Shown here: in pieces, positions 45,626-54,901 of the stretch
Numbering within the stretch: position 1 is the stretch's first letter
How the letters are laid out: each line of letters opens with the position of its first letter
Assembly (NCBI GenBank): GCA_964392365.1
Contig: CAYMPH010000001.1
Location: 1 to 64,000, forward strand
Direction of reading: 5' to 3'
Length of the DNA stretch: 64,000 bases
Source: CAYMPH01 sp964392365
Lineage (GTDB): Bacteria > Spirochaetota > UBA4802 > UBA5550
Translations under genes and position numbers: made by a program
The notes under the pieces: model-generated
What the model was told of the DNA's origin: nothing
Seen by the model: the letters and a program-made list of their open reading frames with translations, nothing else
Databases searched by the model: none

Positions 45626-46690
45626 TTAAAAATTAATACTGCTTTTTCTGCTGACAGGTTTTTTACTTCTATGAAACTGCTCACGTGCAGCGATGACATT
45701 CGCCGGAGGGCGCCCGCCCTGTTTGCAGTTCGGATATGTTTCACGGATCATATCGAGCAGCGGCTCCGCAAAGGGAATCACGAGAGTTTTCTTTCCGCTT
45801 ATAAATATCTCATGGTTCCACATCGCACTCAACGTTATGTCAAAGTATTCCATTAATATTGATTCGCGCACTTCAAGAAATCCGGGATTGCATTGCTGAG
45901 TAAGTTCGATTCTCTGTGCGGTCTCTTCAGAAGTCGCTGCAGCCCATCGGGCATCGTAGGGAGCAAAAGAGCAGAACGAATCCAGCCAGTCTAGGAGAGT
46001 ATCAGCCAGCTTGTACATATGCTGGCCAATAACTTCCCGCTGTTTAATTTTCGGCTGATATTTGTTTGATATGCGAAACCTCTCGAGTTCAAACACCAGC
46101 GGATCGACAATGCTGAGCGGAGACTGTTTTTTAAGTTCACGGTAACGGTCGAGCATTTCACGGTTCATATCAATAGTCGGGGGAATTAACATGCGTTTTG
46201 CTGTCTCGAGCTGCTGCTCAAGCATGGGCGTCTGGTCCGGACAGCGTAGTCTTTCGAAAAGTCCTTTTTCTTCACACCTGGTGAGAAACACGGGATAACT
46301 TACGCCCGATTTTCCGATAGCAATAATTTCGCGGTATATGCCTGCAGCATTCACAGGAATTCCCGAAGAAACTGCCTGTACGAGAGCCTGTTCGTACTGT
46401 CTTACTGTATTTTTCAGCAGCGTATCATCATCGTAATCAGCTTTCATGTAATATTCGCGCGCTGCTTTTGCATAACTGTTGCTGAAATCTGCTGCCAGGT
46501 TTTCTTTGTTCGCTTTAGTGTAGTATTCGCCGAGACTGGATGATTCGTCGGCGAGCTCGTGCATACGCTTAAGAGACTTTTTCATTTTACGGTATAGATC
46601 GCCTGATCTGATTCCATTTTTTTCAGCATCATCAAGAAGTCTATCATACGGGCCTATCATTGAATCGCGGTGTTCTTTTTCGAGAGGCAT
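45626..46690 (-). CDS. Unknown protein, second gene of a two-gene cassette
   Basis: A 354-residue protein without signal peptide or membrane segment, mostly helical, with many charged residues and several Cys (RCEEKGLFERLRC, CSFAPYD, TQQCNPGF). I recognise no domain. It starts 2 bases after its partner's stop, with a perfect GGAGGTG inside the partner's last codons, so the pair is surely one operon. G+C content is visibly higher than in flanking genes, which suggests horizontal arrival. Confidence 0.6.
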   Translation of the reverse strand: MPLEKEHRDSMIGPYDRLLDDAEKNGIRSGDLYRKMKKSLKRMHELADESSSLGEYYTKANKENLAADFSNSYAKAAREYYMKADYDDDTLLKNTVRQYEQALVQAVSSGIPVNAAGIYREIIAIGKSGVSYPVFLTRCEEKGLFERLRCPDQTPMLEQQLETAKRMLIPPTIDMNREMLDRYRELKKQSPLSIVDPLVFELERFRISNKYQPKIKQREVIGQHMYKLADTLLDWLDSFCSFAPYDARWAAATSEETAQRIELTQQCNPGFLEVRESILMEYFDITLSAMWNHEIFISGKKTLVIPFAEPLLDMIRETYPNCKQGGRPPANVIAAREQFHRSKKPVSRKSSINF

Positions 46691-46692
46691 GA

Positions 46693-47511
46693 TTACACCT
46701 CCATCATCTTTTTATGTTCTGCAATCCGCCTTTTCAGTGCAGAATCAGGTATAGGGATCAGTCTGCGATGGCGGTGCTCCTCCATCAGCCGGTAATCAAG
46801 CTTCCAGCCGGGATCTGTTTTTACAGCAGCAGGGATAATCACATTAGTCCAGTTATCCTTTGCAGACTTTCTCATATCTGCGGCCCATCCATTAAGTTTT
46901 GTTCGCCATTTTTCCGGCACCCGGGCCTTTTCCCAGATTTCAATGTTTTCGAGATAAAGGAAATCATTATACACGTAACTGATATATTCTTCCTGCGATA
47001 TTGCGGTATTGCCTTTCTGCATGATGCGGGTCACTGTATCATTGATATCTGCTACATCATTTATCGCATCTACAGATGAGATTATATTTTTAGATGTTTC
47101 CGCGCGGGTTGTTTCTTTAAGATCGTTGAACATTTTCATACGCGCAGTTTCCTGATCCTTGATCAGGGCGCGTGCAATATCTACGTCAATGAAATCTTCG
47201 CGGACTATTGTTTTGAATTCAGCAAGATCTTCTGAATTCTCAATCGCTTCAAGCATGCGGTGCTCTGCTTCAAACGAATGCATATACATTGGATTGTTTT
47301 TATATTTCTGCACCCGTGCACGATAGTAGGCGATATATTCCTCGTGCCGTTTTGAAAGAGGTTTTGTCCTGGGTTTCAACACTCGTTTTTTGGGCTTGTT
47401 CTTATCTGGTTTCGTACAGGCCTCAAAAAATCCAATAGAGAATGCAGTTGTTAGAAATAAAACAGCTGCAGCGGTTTTGCGAAGGAATGTGTTGCGTGTC
47501 ATGGCATCCAT
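46693..47511 (-). CDS. Unknown exported protein, first gene of a two-gene cassette
   Basis: The N-terminus MTRNTFLRKTAAAVLFLTTA, ending with FFEAC, is a lipoprotein-like signal with a loose lipobox; it faintly recalls a twin-arginine signal but lacks the second Arg. The mature protein is highly charged and helical (KKRVLKPRTKPLSKRHEEYI, then repeated amphipathic helices). No family is recognised. AGGA stands eight bases before the ATG. The short tail MMEV carries the ribosome-binding site of the next gene. Confidence 0.6.
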   Translation of the reverse strand: MDAMTRNTFLRKTAAAVLFLTTAFSIGFFEACTKPDKNKPKKRVLKPRTKPLSKRHEEYIAYYRARVQKYKNNPMYMHSFEAEHRMLEAIENSEDLAEFKTIVREDFIDVDIARALIKDQETARMKMFNDLKETTRAETSKNIISSVDAINDVADINDTVTRIMQKGNTAISQEEYISYVYNDFLYLENIEIWEKARVPEKWRTKLNGWAADMRKSAKDNWTNVIIPAAVKTDPGWKLDYRLMEEHRHRRLIPIPDSALKRRIAEHKKMMEV

Positions 47512-47667
47512 AATTTTTTCCTACATTACTATTTTTTTTATAAATATACCGGTTAAGGCGGACAGTCCACTACTTTTCCTGAAAAAGTTCTGATGAACTA
47601 TTCTATTATTAAAATATTATCAATTCAGAATCCGGATTGAGCAATTTCATCAATGATTCTTTTTTTA

Positions 47668-47721
47668 TTGACTTTTTTTGCATGGTTATTCTAATCGCCG
47701 AATTGGACTGACTGGTCCGTC
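47668..47721 (+). promoter_or_regulatory. plsB-like promoter with TetR-type site
   Basis: -35 TTGACT (47668-47673), 16 bases, -10 TCTAAT (47690-47695), then GACTGAC-TG-GTCCGTC at 47706-47721, a near-palindrome with the same ACYGAC-NN-GTCMGT core as the site on the TetR gene at 40386. It covers about +4 to +20 of the expected message, a place where bound repressor would block transcription. Confidence 0.6.
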
Positions 47722-47733
47722 CGTGAGGTAAAA

Positions 47734-50217
47734 ATGGATAATATAATCGAACCTGATTTTTTCAGAAAAAAAAAGGTTCCGTCACTGATTCTATCTGTTC
47801 TAATGAAGCAGATTTCTGCCCGTTTTGCTGTTGAAATACATCCTGATATCAGGAAAACGGTTAATCACAGAATAATCCATATTTCATACTACGATTCTAT
47901 GGTTAATCTTGAAATTGCAGCATCACTTTTAAATCCGGCGCCTGCTCATATTATGGGTTACAGCGAATCAGTTTTATCGACAATCCGCAGATTTTTTTCT
48001 CTTTTCATTGATAAAGTTGATAAAGAAGGAATTAATACAGATTCCCTGCCGGAAAATTTCTGCGGAAGTCTTTCACTTACATCAAAACAATTATTCAAGA
48101 AGCGTTATATTTATTCAGCTAAAGACCCTATACAGTCTTTTATTGATGCCGGGAAAAAAGACGGAAAAAAGATATATCTTGTTCCTCACCTTCTATTCTG
48201 GAACAGAAATCCTGAACGGATGGGAGGCCCTGAATCTCTCAGCAATAAAAACATCATTACTGCTGCAATAACCGTGCTGAAAAGCGCCACAACGCCTCTT
48301 TTAAAAATCCTTCAGCCTGTTGACCTGGATCTTTTTGATAATGCGGAAAATGCAAGGGCTGAACTCATGCGGATATACGAAGAGGAGAAAAAGATTGTCC
48401 TGGGCCCTATCCTGCATTCTCATCATGAAATACAGAGAAAAATTTTATATCACCAGTCAGTAGAGGGTGCAGTAAAATCACTAAGCCTGCAGAACATGAG
48501 GGGTGAGATTGCACTACGTAAAAAAGCATACACCTATTTTAATGAAATAGCAGCAGATTTTTCAATCGTATATATAAAATATTTTTCTGCAGTACTTGGA
48601 AAAATATATAAAAAAATATACGATAAAATTGAATACAGCAGAGAAGACATTCTATCTGTAATGGAAAAGGCCAAAGGTGCGACACCGGTTTTCATCACGA
48701 GCCATAAAAGCCTGATGGATTTTCTTCTGGTATCAAGCATTTTTTACAATGAAGGAGTTATACCTCCGCACATTGTTGCAGGTCTGAACATGAATTTTTT
48801 TCCAATGGGTAAAATTTTCAGAAAATCCGGCGGATTTTTCATGCGCCGCTCTTTCAGGAACAACCCGCTCTATGCTGCAGTGTTCCGCAGATACGTAATG
48901 TTCCTTGTTCAGGAGCAGTACAGCCTTGAATTTTTTATTGAAGGCGGAAGGTCCCGCAGCGGCAGGATGTTAAAACCGAAGATCGGAATTTTAAAATATA
49001 TATCTGAAGCTGTTGAGGAAGATCCATCAAAACGTCTGGTTTTTATTCCGATTTCAATTAACTACGATAAAATATTTGAAGAAAATACATATGTAGGCGA
49101 AATCCGCGGAAAAGAAAAAAAGGCGGAAAGCGCAGCCGAGTTTGTAAAAACAAGAAAACTTCTCAGGAAAAAACACGGCAGGGTATATATGACATTCGGT
49201 GAACCCGTGGAATATAGTGAATTAATGAAAAAAAACAGCGGCAGTCTGGCTGAATCTGCAGAAGAAATTGCTGATAAAATAAAAAAAGGTATGAAAGTTT
49301 CAATGAATGCATTTCTGTCGCTGGGAATCCTTGCAGAAGAAGGAACAGGTTTTTCATTCAGGGATTATTCATCAAAGATGGGCCTGATATATGACTACAT
49401 GGTCAGTGAAAAAATTCCCTGCGGGGAAATTTTCAGTCTGGGAATTGATATTAATAAAATAATTCTAACAGGATTAAGAAATCTGCAGGGCAATGCAATG
49501 CTGGCAGAAGACGAATCCGAAAAAGATAATCCTTTTTTCATCAAAAACAGCACTATCAGGCAGCAGCTGTTCTACTACAGAAATACAATAGCACATCATT
49601 TCCTTCCGGTATCATGTACTGCAGCAGCATTGCTGACAGCAGCAGGGAATACAGGGATTGCCTCATACACCTCAATAAACCATGATATTTCAAAGATTAC
49701 AGATCTTATTTCAAATGAATTTCCCGGGTTTTACAGCACCAGAGAACAAACTGCCAGGTCGATAGAATTTCTTGCAGCAAAGGGACTTGTTTACCACAAC
49801 GGAATGGATATTGTGATAAACCCGGATGCTGTTGAAAACCTGAAATTTACAGCACGGATCATACAGGATATTATCGAATCAGGTTTCATTGTAATGACAA
49901 CCTGCATAAAAGCCGGCGGATCCCGTCTTACAGAACACGATCTTATGACTCAAATCCGCAGGAATGGCGTTCAGCTCTATCACAGGGGAATTATAAAGCA
50001 TGATGAATCCCTGTCACTTGTTCAGTATAAAAATTTTCTTGCATATTACAAAGACAGGGGCATAATAAAATCAAACGGCTCAACCGGAAAAAAAGAGATA
50101 TTTCACATAACCACTTCAGATGATCTCAGAAAAGATCTTGAATTTTCCGGTTTACTTTTAACCTGCATCAAAGCAGATCAGCATGAATCTATTGCTGCTC
50201 TGAAAAAAATTATATAA
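47734..50217 (+). CDS. Glycerol-3-phosphate acyltransferase (PlsB-like)
   Basis: An 827-residue protein whose centre holds the acyltransferase motifs: FITSHKSLMDFLL (HX4D, about residues 321-333), KIFRKSGGFFMRRSF (block II), FFIEGGRSRSGRMLKPKIG (block III, about 400-418) and VFIPISINYDKI (block IV). PlsB places the first acyl chain on glycerol-3-phosphate at the inner membrane. An N-terminal region of 280 residues and a C-terminal one of about 330 complete the PlsB layout. The gene starts with GAGGT ahead of the ATG. The next gene begins 14 bases after its stop. Confidence 0.85.
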   Translation: MDNIIEPDFFRKKKVPSLILSVLMKQISARFAVEIHPDIRKTVNHRIIHISYYDSMVNLEIAASLLNPAPAHIMGYSESVLSTIRRFFSLFIDKVDKEGINTDSLPENFCGSLSLTSKQLFKKRYIYSAKDPIQSFIDAGKKDGKKIYLVPHLLFWNRNPERMGGPESLSNKNIITAAITVLKSATTPLLKILQPVDLDLFDNAENARAELMRIYEEEKKIVLGPILHSHHEIQRKILYHQSVEGAVKSLSLQNMRGEIALRKKAYTYFNEIAADFSIVYIKYFSAVLGKIYKKIYDKIEYSREDILSVMEKAKGATPVFITSHKSLMDFLLVSSIFYNEGVIPPHIVAGLNMNFFPMGKIFRKSGGFFMRRSFRNNPLYAAVFRRYVMFLVQEQYSLEFFIEGGRSRSGRMLKPKIGILKYISEAVEEDPSKRLVFIPISINYDKIFEENTYVGEIRGKEKKAESAAEFVKTRKLLRKKHGRVYMTFGEPVEYSELMKKNSGSLAESAEEIADKIKKGMKVSMNAFLSLGILAEEGTGFSFRDYSSKMGLIYDYMVSEKIPCGEIFSLGIDINKIILTGLRNLQGNAMLAEDESEKDNPFFIKNSTIRQQLFYYRNTIAHHFLPVSCTAAALLTAAGNTGIASYTSINHDISKITDLISNEFPGFYSTREQTARSIEFLAAKGLVYHNGMDIVINPDAVENLKFTARIIQDIIESGFIVMTTCIKAGGSRLTEHDLMTQIRRNGVQLYHRGIIKHDESLSLVQYKNFLAYYKDRGIIKSNGSTGKKEIFHITTSDDLRKDLEFSGLLLTCIKADQHESIAALKKII

Positions 50218-50231
50218 ATACGGAGACAATA

Positions 50232-53200
50232 ATGACACAGAAAAAATACATTCTCGGAATAGATGTGGGTTCAATTGCTGTTTCAATTGCAGCAGTTTCA
50301 CCTGAAGGTAAAATCCTGAAATCATCATACAGTTTTCACAGGGGGGATGTTTCAGGCACACTTGAAAAAGATCTTTCCGGTTTCAACCTGGCTTCAGCCA
50401 TGGGAGTTGCAGGAACAGGCGGAGCAGCAGGCTTATTAAAGGATTACACCTCCTATGACGGCAGGATATCTTTTATCCGGGCTGCAAAGGAACTGCATCC
50501 TTCAACTGATTCACTTCTTATAATCGGCGGTGAAAAATTCGGAATAGTAACATTCGATGAAAGCGGAGATTATCTTAATTACAGGTCAAATTCATCATGC
50601 GCAGCCGGGACCGGAAGTTTTCTTGACCAGCAGGCAAAACGGCTGAACCTGTCTTCAATAGAGGAATTCTGTTCAATAGCTGCAGGCAATGCAGGCAACA
50701 TACCCAAAATTGCATCTCGCTGCGCTGTTTTCGCAAAAACCGATCTTATTCATTCCCAGCAGGAGGGCTATACTCTGGCAGAAATCTGCGACGGCTTATG
50801 CTTCGGGCTTGCAAAAAATGTTGTTGATACGCTTTTCACAGGCAAGGACATAAAATCTTCAATGGTAATGTGCGGAGGTGTATCACGCAACCAGGCTGTT
50901 GTAAAACATATAGGTGAAATGTTAAACTGCAGAATTATTACTGATGAATATGCACATGTGTACGGTGCTATCGGCTCAGCACTCTCCCTTATTGATGAAT
51001 TATCCTTCACTGAAGAAAAAAAATTCAATTCCATTGATGATATACTTGTGCGGGACAGAACTGAAAAATCATATTTCTATGATCCGCTCACACTGAAATT
51101 ATCAGACTACCCGGATTTCGGGAGCCTCGAACGTTATGAATATAAATCATCCATCTATCCGATGGCAACTCCGGTTGAAATAGATATATATGAACCGATA
51201 GAGTCACTTAATAACGCATTGTGTTATTCAGGTATAGACATAGGATCAACAAGCACAAAGGCTGTTCTGACTGATAAAAACGGAAAAGTTCTCGCAGGAT
51301 TTTACACAAGAACTTCCGGAAGACCTCTTGAAGCTGTACAGACAATTTTCGAGTCAATTGATGATATCAGAAAAAAACGCGGGATAAATTTTTCAATAAA
51401 CGGAATCGGTACAACCGGTTCCGGCAGAAAATTCATCGGGGAGATTATCGGATCAGACCTCATACTTGATGAAATATCCGCTCACGCACGCGCAGCTTTC
51501 GAGCTGGACCCCGAAGTTGATACAATCATAGAAATCGGCGGGCAGGACGCAAAATTCACAACTCTTAAAAACGGCATGGTAACGCTTTCAATCATGAACA
51601 ATGTATGTGCAGCAGGCACAGGCAGTTTTATCGAAGAACAGGCCAATAAGCTCGGATGCAATCTCGCGGATTATTCCGAAAGAGCTGAGGGAGTAAAAGC
51701 TCCTATGTCAAGCGACCGCTGTACTGTTTTCATGGAGCGCGATCTGAACCATTATCTTAATGAAAATTACGAGGTAAATGAAATACTTGCTTCAGTTCTG
51801 CACTCTGTCAGGGAAAACTACCTTTCGAAAGTAGCAGAAGAAGGAAGTATCGGGAAAAAAATATTCTTCCAGGGCGCAACTGCAAAAAATAAGGCGCTCG
51901 TTGCAGCATTCGAGCAGCGTCTTGAAAGACCAATCATGGTTTCAAAATTCTGCCACCTAACAGGCGCACTTGGAGTTTCTTTAAGCATTATTGATTCAGG
52001 TCTTGAGAAATCAAAATTCCGCGGTCTCGACATTTACAGCGAAAACATACCTGTCAGATCAGAGGTGTGCACTTTGTGCAACAATAACTGCAAACTGAAA
52101 ATTGCCGAAGTAAAAGGCGAATCAGTTGCATACGGTTTTCTCTGCGGCAGGGATTACAGCGAGCAGTCATTTGTATCAGGGAACAAGTCGGATTTTGATA
52201 TGCAGAAGATACGTAAAAAAGCATTCCATTTTTCGCCAGCCAAAGCTGATTCAGATATTACAGTTGGAATACCATACGCACTCCACCTTGTTGAAGACCA
52301 CGCAATGTGGATGCGTTTTTTTAATGAGCTTTCCATAAAAACTGTTTCATCTGAAAATTATAAATCCGCAATTAGAGACGGGAAGAAAATTGCAGGTGCG
52401 GAATTCTGCGCACCAATGTCTGCGGTTCACGGCCACGTACTGCACCTTGCATCAAAGGCTGATTACATTTTCCTGCCGACATATCTTGAGGCAAAAGAGG
52501 AAAAAAGTTCCGACCGCAGGCAGTTCTGCTATTATACGCAGTATACACCTTCAATTGTAAGCTACAGCCTTGATAAAGAGCATGAAAACAAAATTTTATC
52601 TCCATCACTCAAGACAATCAAAGGCTCCATGCACATGAAAAGCGAACTTTTCAGGATGATTAAAGAAATTGCACCTGAAAGGTTCACTTTTACGCAGGTG
52701 TCAAAAGCCTATGACAGAGCTTTTAACTGGTTCTCAGGATGTTCAGAAAATCTCAAAAAAACAATAAGTTCAATTGATTCGCATGATGACATCCAGGTTG
52801 TACTCCTTGGGCGCCCCTATTCAATTCTCCCTCCTTCAATGAACAGCGGAATTCCCGGGATACTCGGCAAACTTGGAGTCAAGGCTTTCTACCAGGATAT
52901 GGTTTCTTACAGCAACAAAGAACTTAGTGATATCAGACCTCTTCTTTCCGCACTTCACTGGAACTATGCATCTAAAATAATCAGCGCTGCGCATATAGCT
53001 GCACGAAGGAAAGGAATGTATCCTGTTCTTGTTACATCTTTTAAATGCACGCCTGATTCAATCGTGGTTGAGTATTTCAAACAGGTAATGGAATCATACG
53101 ATAAGCCCTATCTTATACTGCAGCTTGACGAGCATGATTCAAGCGTAGGATATGAAACGCGCATTGAAGCCGGTGTGAGATCTTTCAGAAACCACATGAA

Positions 53201-54458
53201 TAATGCAGTGGAAAAAACTGATTCAGTTAAAATAAAAATGCCTCATGCTCTTCACGGTGTGGAAAAACTTAAAGGAAAAACACTTCTTATTCCAACCTGG
53301 GATCATCTAACAAACAGGCTTCTGGTTGCGAATCTCCGCGGCGAGGGAATCGATGCGCGTCTGCTTGAAGAGGACCCTGAAAGCATCAGAAAAAGCATGA
53401 GAATGAATACCGGACAGTGCATCCCGCTCAATGCAATCGTACAGGGTACAGTTGACTACATCCGGAAATACAATCTTGATCCGGAAAAAACTGTACTATG
53501 GTCGCTTGAGTCAAGGATGTCGTGTAACCTCGGGATGTATCCGTATTTCAAGAAAACTCTTCTCGAATCCTACGGCAAGGGTATGGAAAAAGTTCAGGTT
53601 TACAGGGGCGAGGTCACTTTTATTGATATCAGCATGAAAGGAGCAATGAACGGATACTATGCATACCTGTTCGGCGGCATGATCAGGAAGATGGGATGCA
53701 GTATCAGGCCTTATGAAATCACCAAAGGCGAAACCGACAGCGCTATTGAAACATCTATAAAAGAACTGGAGCATATTTTTCAGTATGGCGGATCAAAGGA
53801 AAAATCCGTGCGGATAATCGTGGATCGTTTCAAGGAAATTAAAATAAACAAAACTGCCAGGCCGCGTGTTGCAATTTTCGGGGATCTTTATGCCCGCGAC
53901 AATGACGTTATGAACCAGAATCTTATAAAAGTGATTGAACACAATGGCGGCGAAGTTATCACAACCACATACAGCGATCTCATGAAAATTGTAGCTGAAC
54001 CGTATCTTAGGAAATGGACAATGGAAGGTCTGTATAAAGATGTGACTATTTCACGTGTTTTAATGAAAGTTGTAAAAAATCTTGAGGGAAAATACTTCCG
54101 CGTATTTAATGAAGTTCTCAAGGAAGGCACGCCTTCAGTTCCGGAAAATTACGTCAAAATACTTAAAGACATGGGTCTAACAGTAATGCACTCAGGTGAA
54201 TCCATGGAAAATATACTTAAAATCTTTTCCCTGATAAGTCACTACCCTGATATATCATTCTTTGTACAGACAAACCCTGCATACTGCTGTCCTTCACTTG
54301 TGACAGAGGCTATGGCAGAGCGGCTTGAACAGATTACCGGAGTACCGATTGTAACAATAGAGTACGACGGCACAGGCAGTTTCAAGAATGATGATGTTAT
54401 TCCATATCTCAGGTTTCCGAGAAATGACCGGAATATTGAAAAACGGGCTATTGTCTGA
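50232..54458 (+). CDS. Giant CoA-substrate-specific enzyme activase (2-hydroxyacyl-CoA dehydratase activator type)
   Basis: The 1408 residues begin with two BadF/BcrAD-type ASKHA ATPase domains. The first (1-265) has LGIDVGSIAVSIAAVS and CAAGTGSFLDQQAKRL; the second (330-600) has GIDIGSTSTKAVLTD, EIGGQDAKFTTL and CAAGTGSFIEEQ. Both keep the Cys pair that holds the shared 4Fe-4S cluster (the second Cys in SRCAVF and DRCTVF). From residue 615 on there is a DUF2229-like Cys motif (CTLCNNNC, FLCGRDY) and an HgdB-like component rich in Cys. ATP hydrolysis drives an electron onto a dehydratase or reductase in related systems. No separate dehydratase subunits lie nearby. Confidence 0.87.
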   Translation: MTQKKYILGIDVGSIAVSIAAVSPEGKILKSSYSFHRGDVSGTLEKDLSGFNLASAMGVAGTGGAAGLLKDYTSYDGRISFIRAAKELHPSTDSLLIIGGEKFGIVTFDESGDYLNYRSNSSCAAGTGSFLDQQAKRLNLSSIEEFCSIAAGNAGNIPKIASRCAVFAKTDLIHSQQEGYTLAEICDGLCFGLAKNVVDTLFTGKDIKSSMVMCGGVSRNQAVVKHIGEMLNCRIITDEYAHVYGAIGSALSLIDELSFTEEKKFNSIDDILVRDRTEKSYFYDPLTLKLSDYPDFGSLERYEYKSSIYPMATPVEIDIYEPIESLNNALCYSGIDIGSTSTKAVLTDKNGKVLAGFYTRTSGRPLEAVQTIFESIDDIRKKRGINFSINGIGTTGSGRKFIGEIIGSDLILDEISAHARAAFELDPEVDTIIEIGGQDAKFTTLKNGMVTLSIMNNVCAAGTGSFIEEQANKLGCNLADYSERAEGVKAPMSSDRCTVFMERDLNHYLNENYEVNEILASVLHSVRENYLSKVAEEGSIGKKIFFQGATAKNKALVAAFEQRLERPIMVSKFCHLTGALGVSLSIIDSGLEKSKFRGLDIYSENIPVRSEVCTLCNNNCKLKIAEVKGESVAYGFLCGRDYSEQSFVSGNKSDFDMQKIRKKAFHFSPAKADSDITVGIPYALHLVEDHAMWMRFFNELSIKTVSSENYKSAIRDGKKIAGAEFCAPMSAVHGHVLHLASKADYIFLPTYLEAKEEKSSDRRQFCYYTQYTPSIVSYSLDKEHENKILSPSLKTIKGSMHMKSELFRMIKEIAPERFTFTQVSKAYDRAFNWFSGCSENLKKTISSIDSHDDIQVVLLGRPYSILPPSMNSGIPGILGKLGVKAFYQDMVSYSNKELSDIRPLLSALHWNYASKIISAAHIAARRKGMYPVLVTSFKCTPDSIVVEYFKQVMESYDKPYLILQLDEHDSSVGYETRIEAGVRSFRNHMNNAVEKTDSVKIKMPHALHGVEKLKGKTLLIPTWDHLTNRLLVANLRGEGIDARLLEEDPESIRKSMRMNTGQCIPLNAIVQGTVDYIRKYNLDPEKTVLWSLESRMSCNLGMYPYFKKTLLESYGKGMEKVQVYRGEVTFIDISMKGAMNGYYAYLFGGMIRKMGCSIRPYEITKGETDSAIETSIKELEHIFQYGGSKEKSVRIIVDRFKEIKINKTARPRVAIFGDLYARDNDVMNQNLIKVIEHNGGEVITTTYSDLMKIVAEPYLRKWTMEGLYKDVTISRVLMKVVKNLEGKYFRVFNEVLKEGTPSVPENYVKILKDMGLTVMHSGESMENILKIFSLISHYPDISFFVQTNPAYCCPSLVTEAMAERLEQITGVPIVTIEYDGTGSFKNDDVIPYLRFPRNDRNIEKRAIV

Positions 54459-54468
54459 GAAATAATTA

Positions 54469-54503
54469 AAATGCCCCTTTCTCCCAAAGGGGCATTTCTT
54501 TTT
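54469..54503 (+). terminator. Intrinsic terminator of the plsB-activase operon
   Basis: A perfect hairpin AAATGCCCCTTT / AAAGGGGCATTT with a five-base loop, followed by CTTTTTCTTTTTT. Confidence 0.92.
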
Positions 54504-54546
54504 CTTTTTTCTTTTTAGGAATTTTTGCGCTTGAAATGGGGCTGTT

Positions 54547-54856
54547 CACCGTGAATGCACGACATAGTATTCTCTCAAGAAGGACTGCTTTTACGGAAAA
54601 GCAGCCCTCCTTGAGGATCCACCCGAAAGGTCTTCTCTCGACATCCATGTCTCCGGAGACACTTCCCACCTCCTGTGGGTTGCCAGCCCGCTCAGTCGGC
54701 GCAGACCTAAAGCCTCTACCCTCTCCAAAACCATTTCTTTTCCTTTAAAACATTTTCTAAATTCTATACGAAACAAATACTGTTCCGCCGGTTGGGAAAG
54801 CACCGGCCGGCTTATCTTTTTCATTTCTTTTTTTGGAATTTTCGATATATCAGAAG
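54547..54856 (+). repeat. Dispersed structured repeat, copy 2 (longest)
   Basis: It opens CACCGTGAATGCAC. The big hairpin CTCAAGAAGGACTGCTTTT / AAAAGCAGCCCTCCTTGAG follows, then a middle block absent from copy 1 with the perfect palindrome GTCTCCGGAGAC (about 54650) and CCCACCTCCTGTGGG. Next come CTCAGTCGGCGCAGACCTAA and an AT-rich part, then the GCCGGT...ACCGGC hairpin near 54787. It ends near TATCAGAAG, as copy 3 does. It sits right after the activase operon terminator. Confidence 0.85.
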
Positions 54857-54901
54857 TGTGGAAACATTGATGGATAAGAGCAAAACGAATAAATCATTGA
54901 T

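Noticed and set aside
54591..54824. 77-codon minus-strand open frame
   Set aside because: It lies wholly inside dispersed repeat copy 2; the other copies do not keep the frame.
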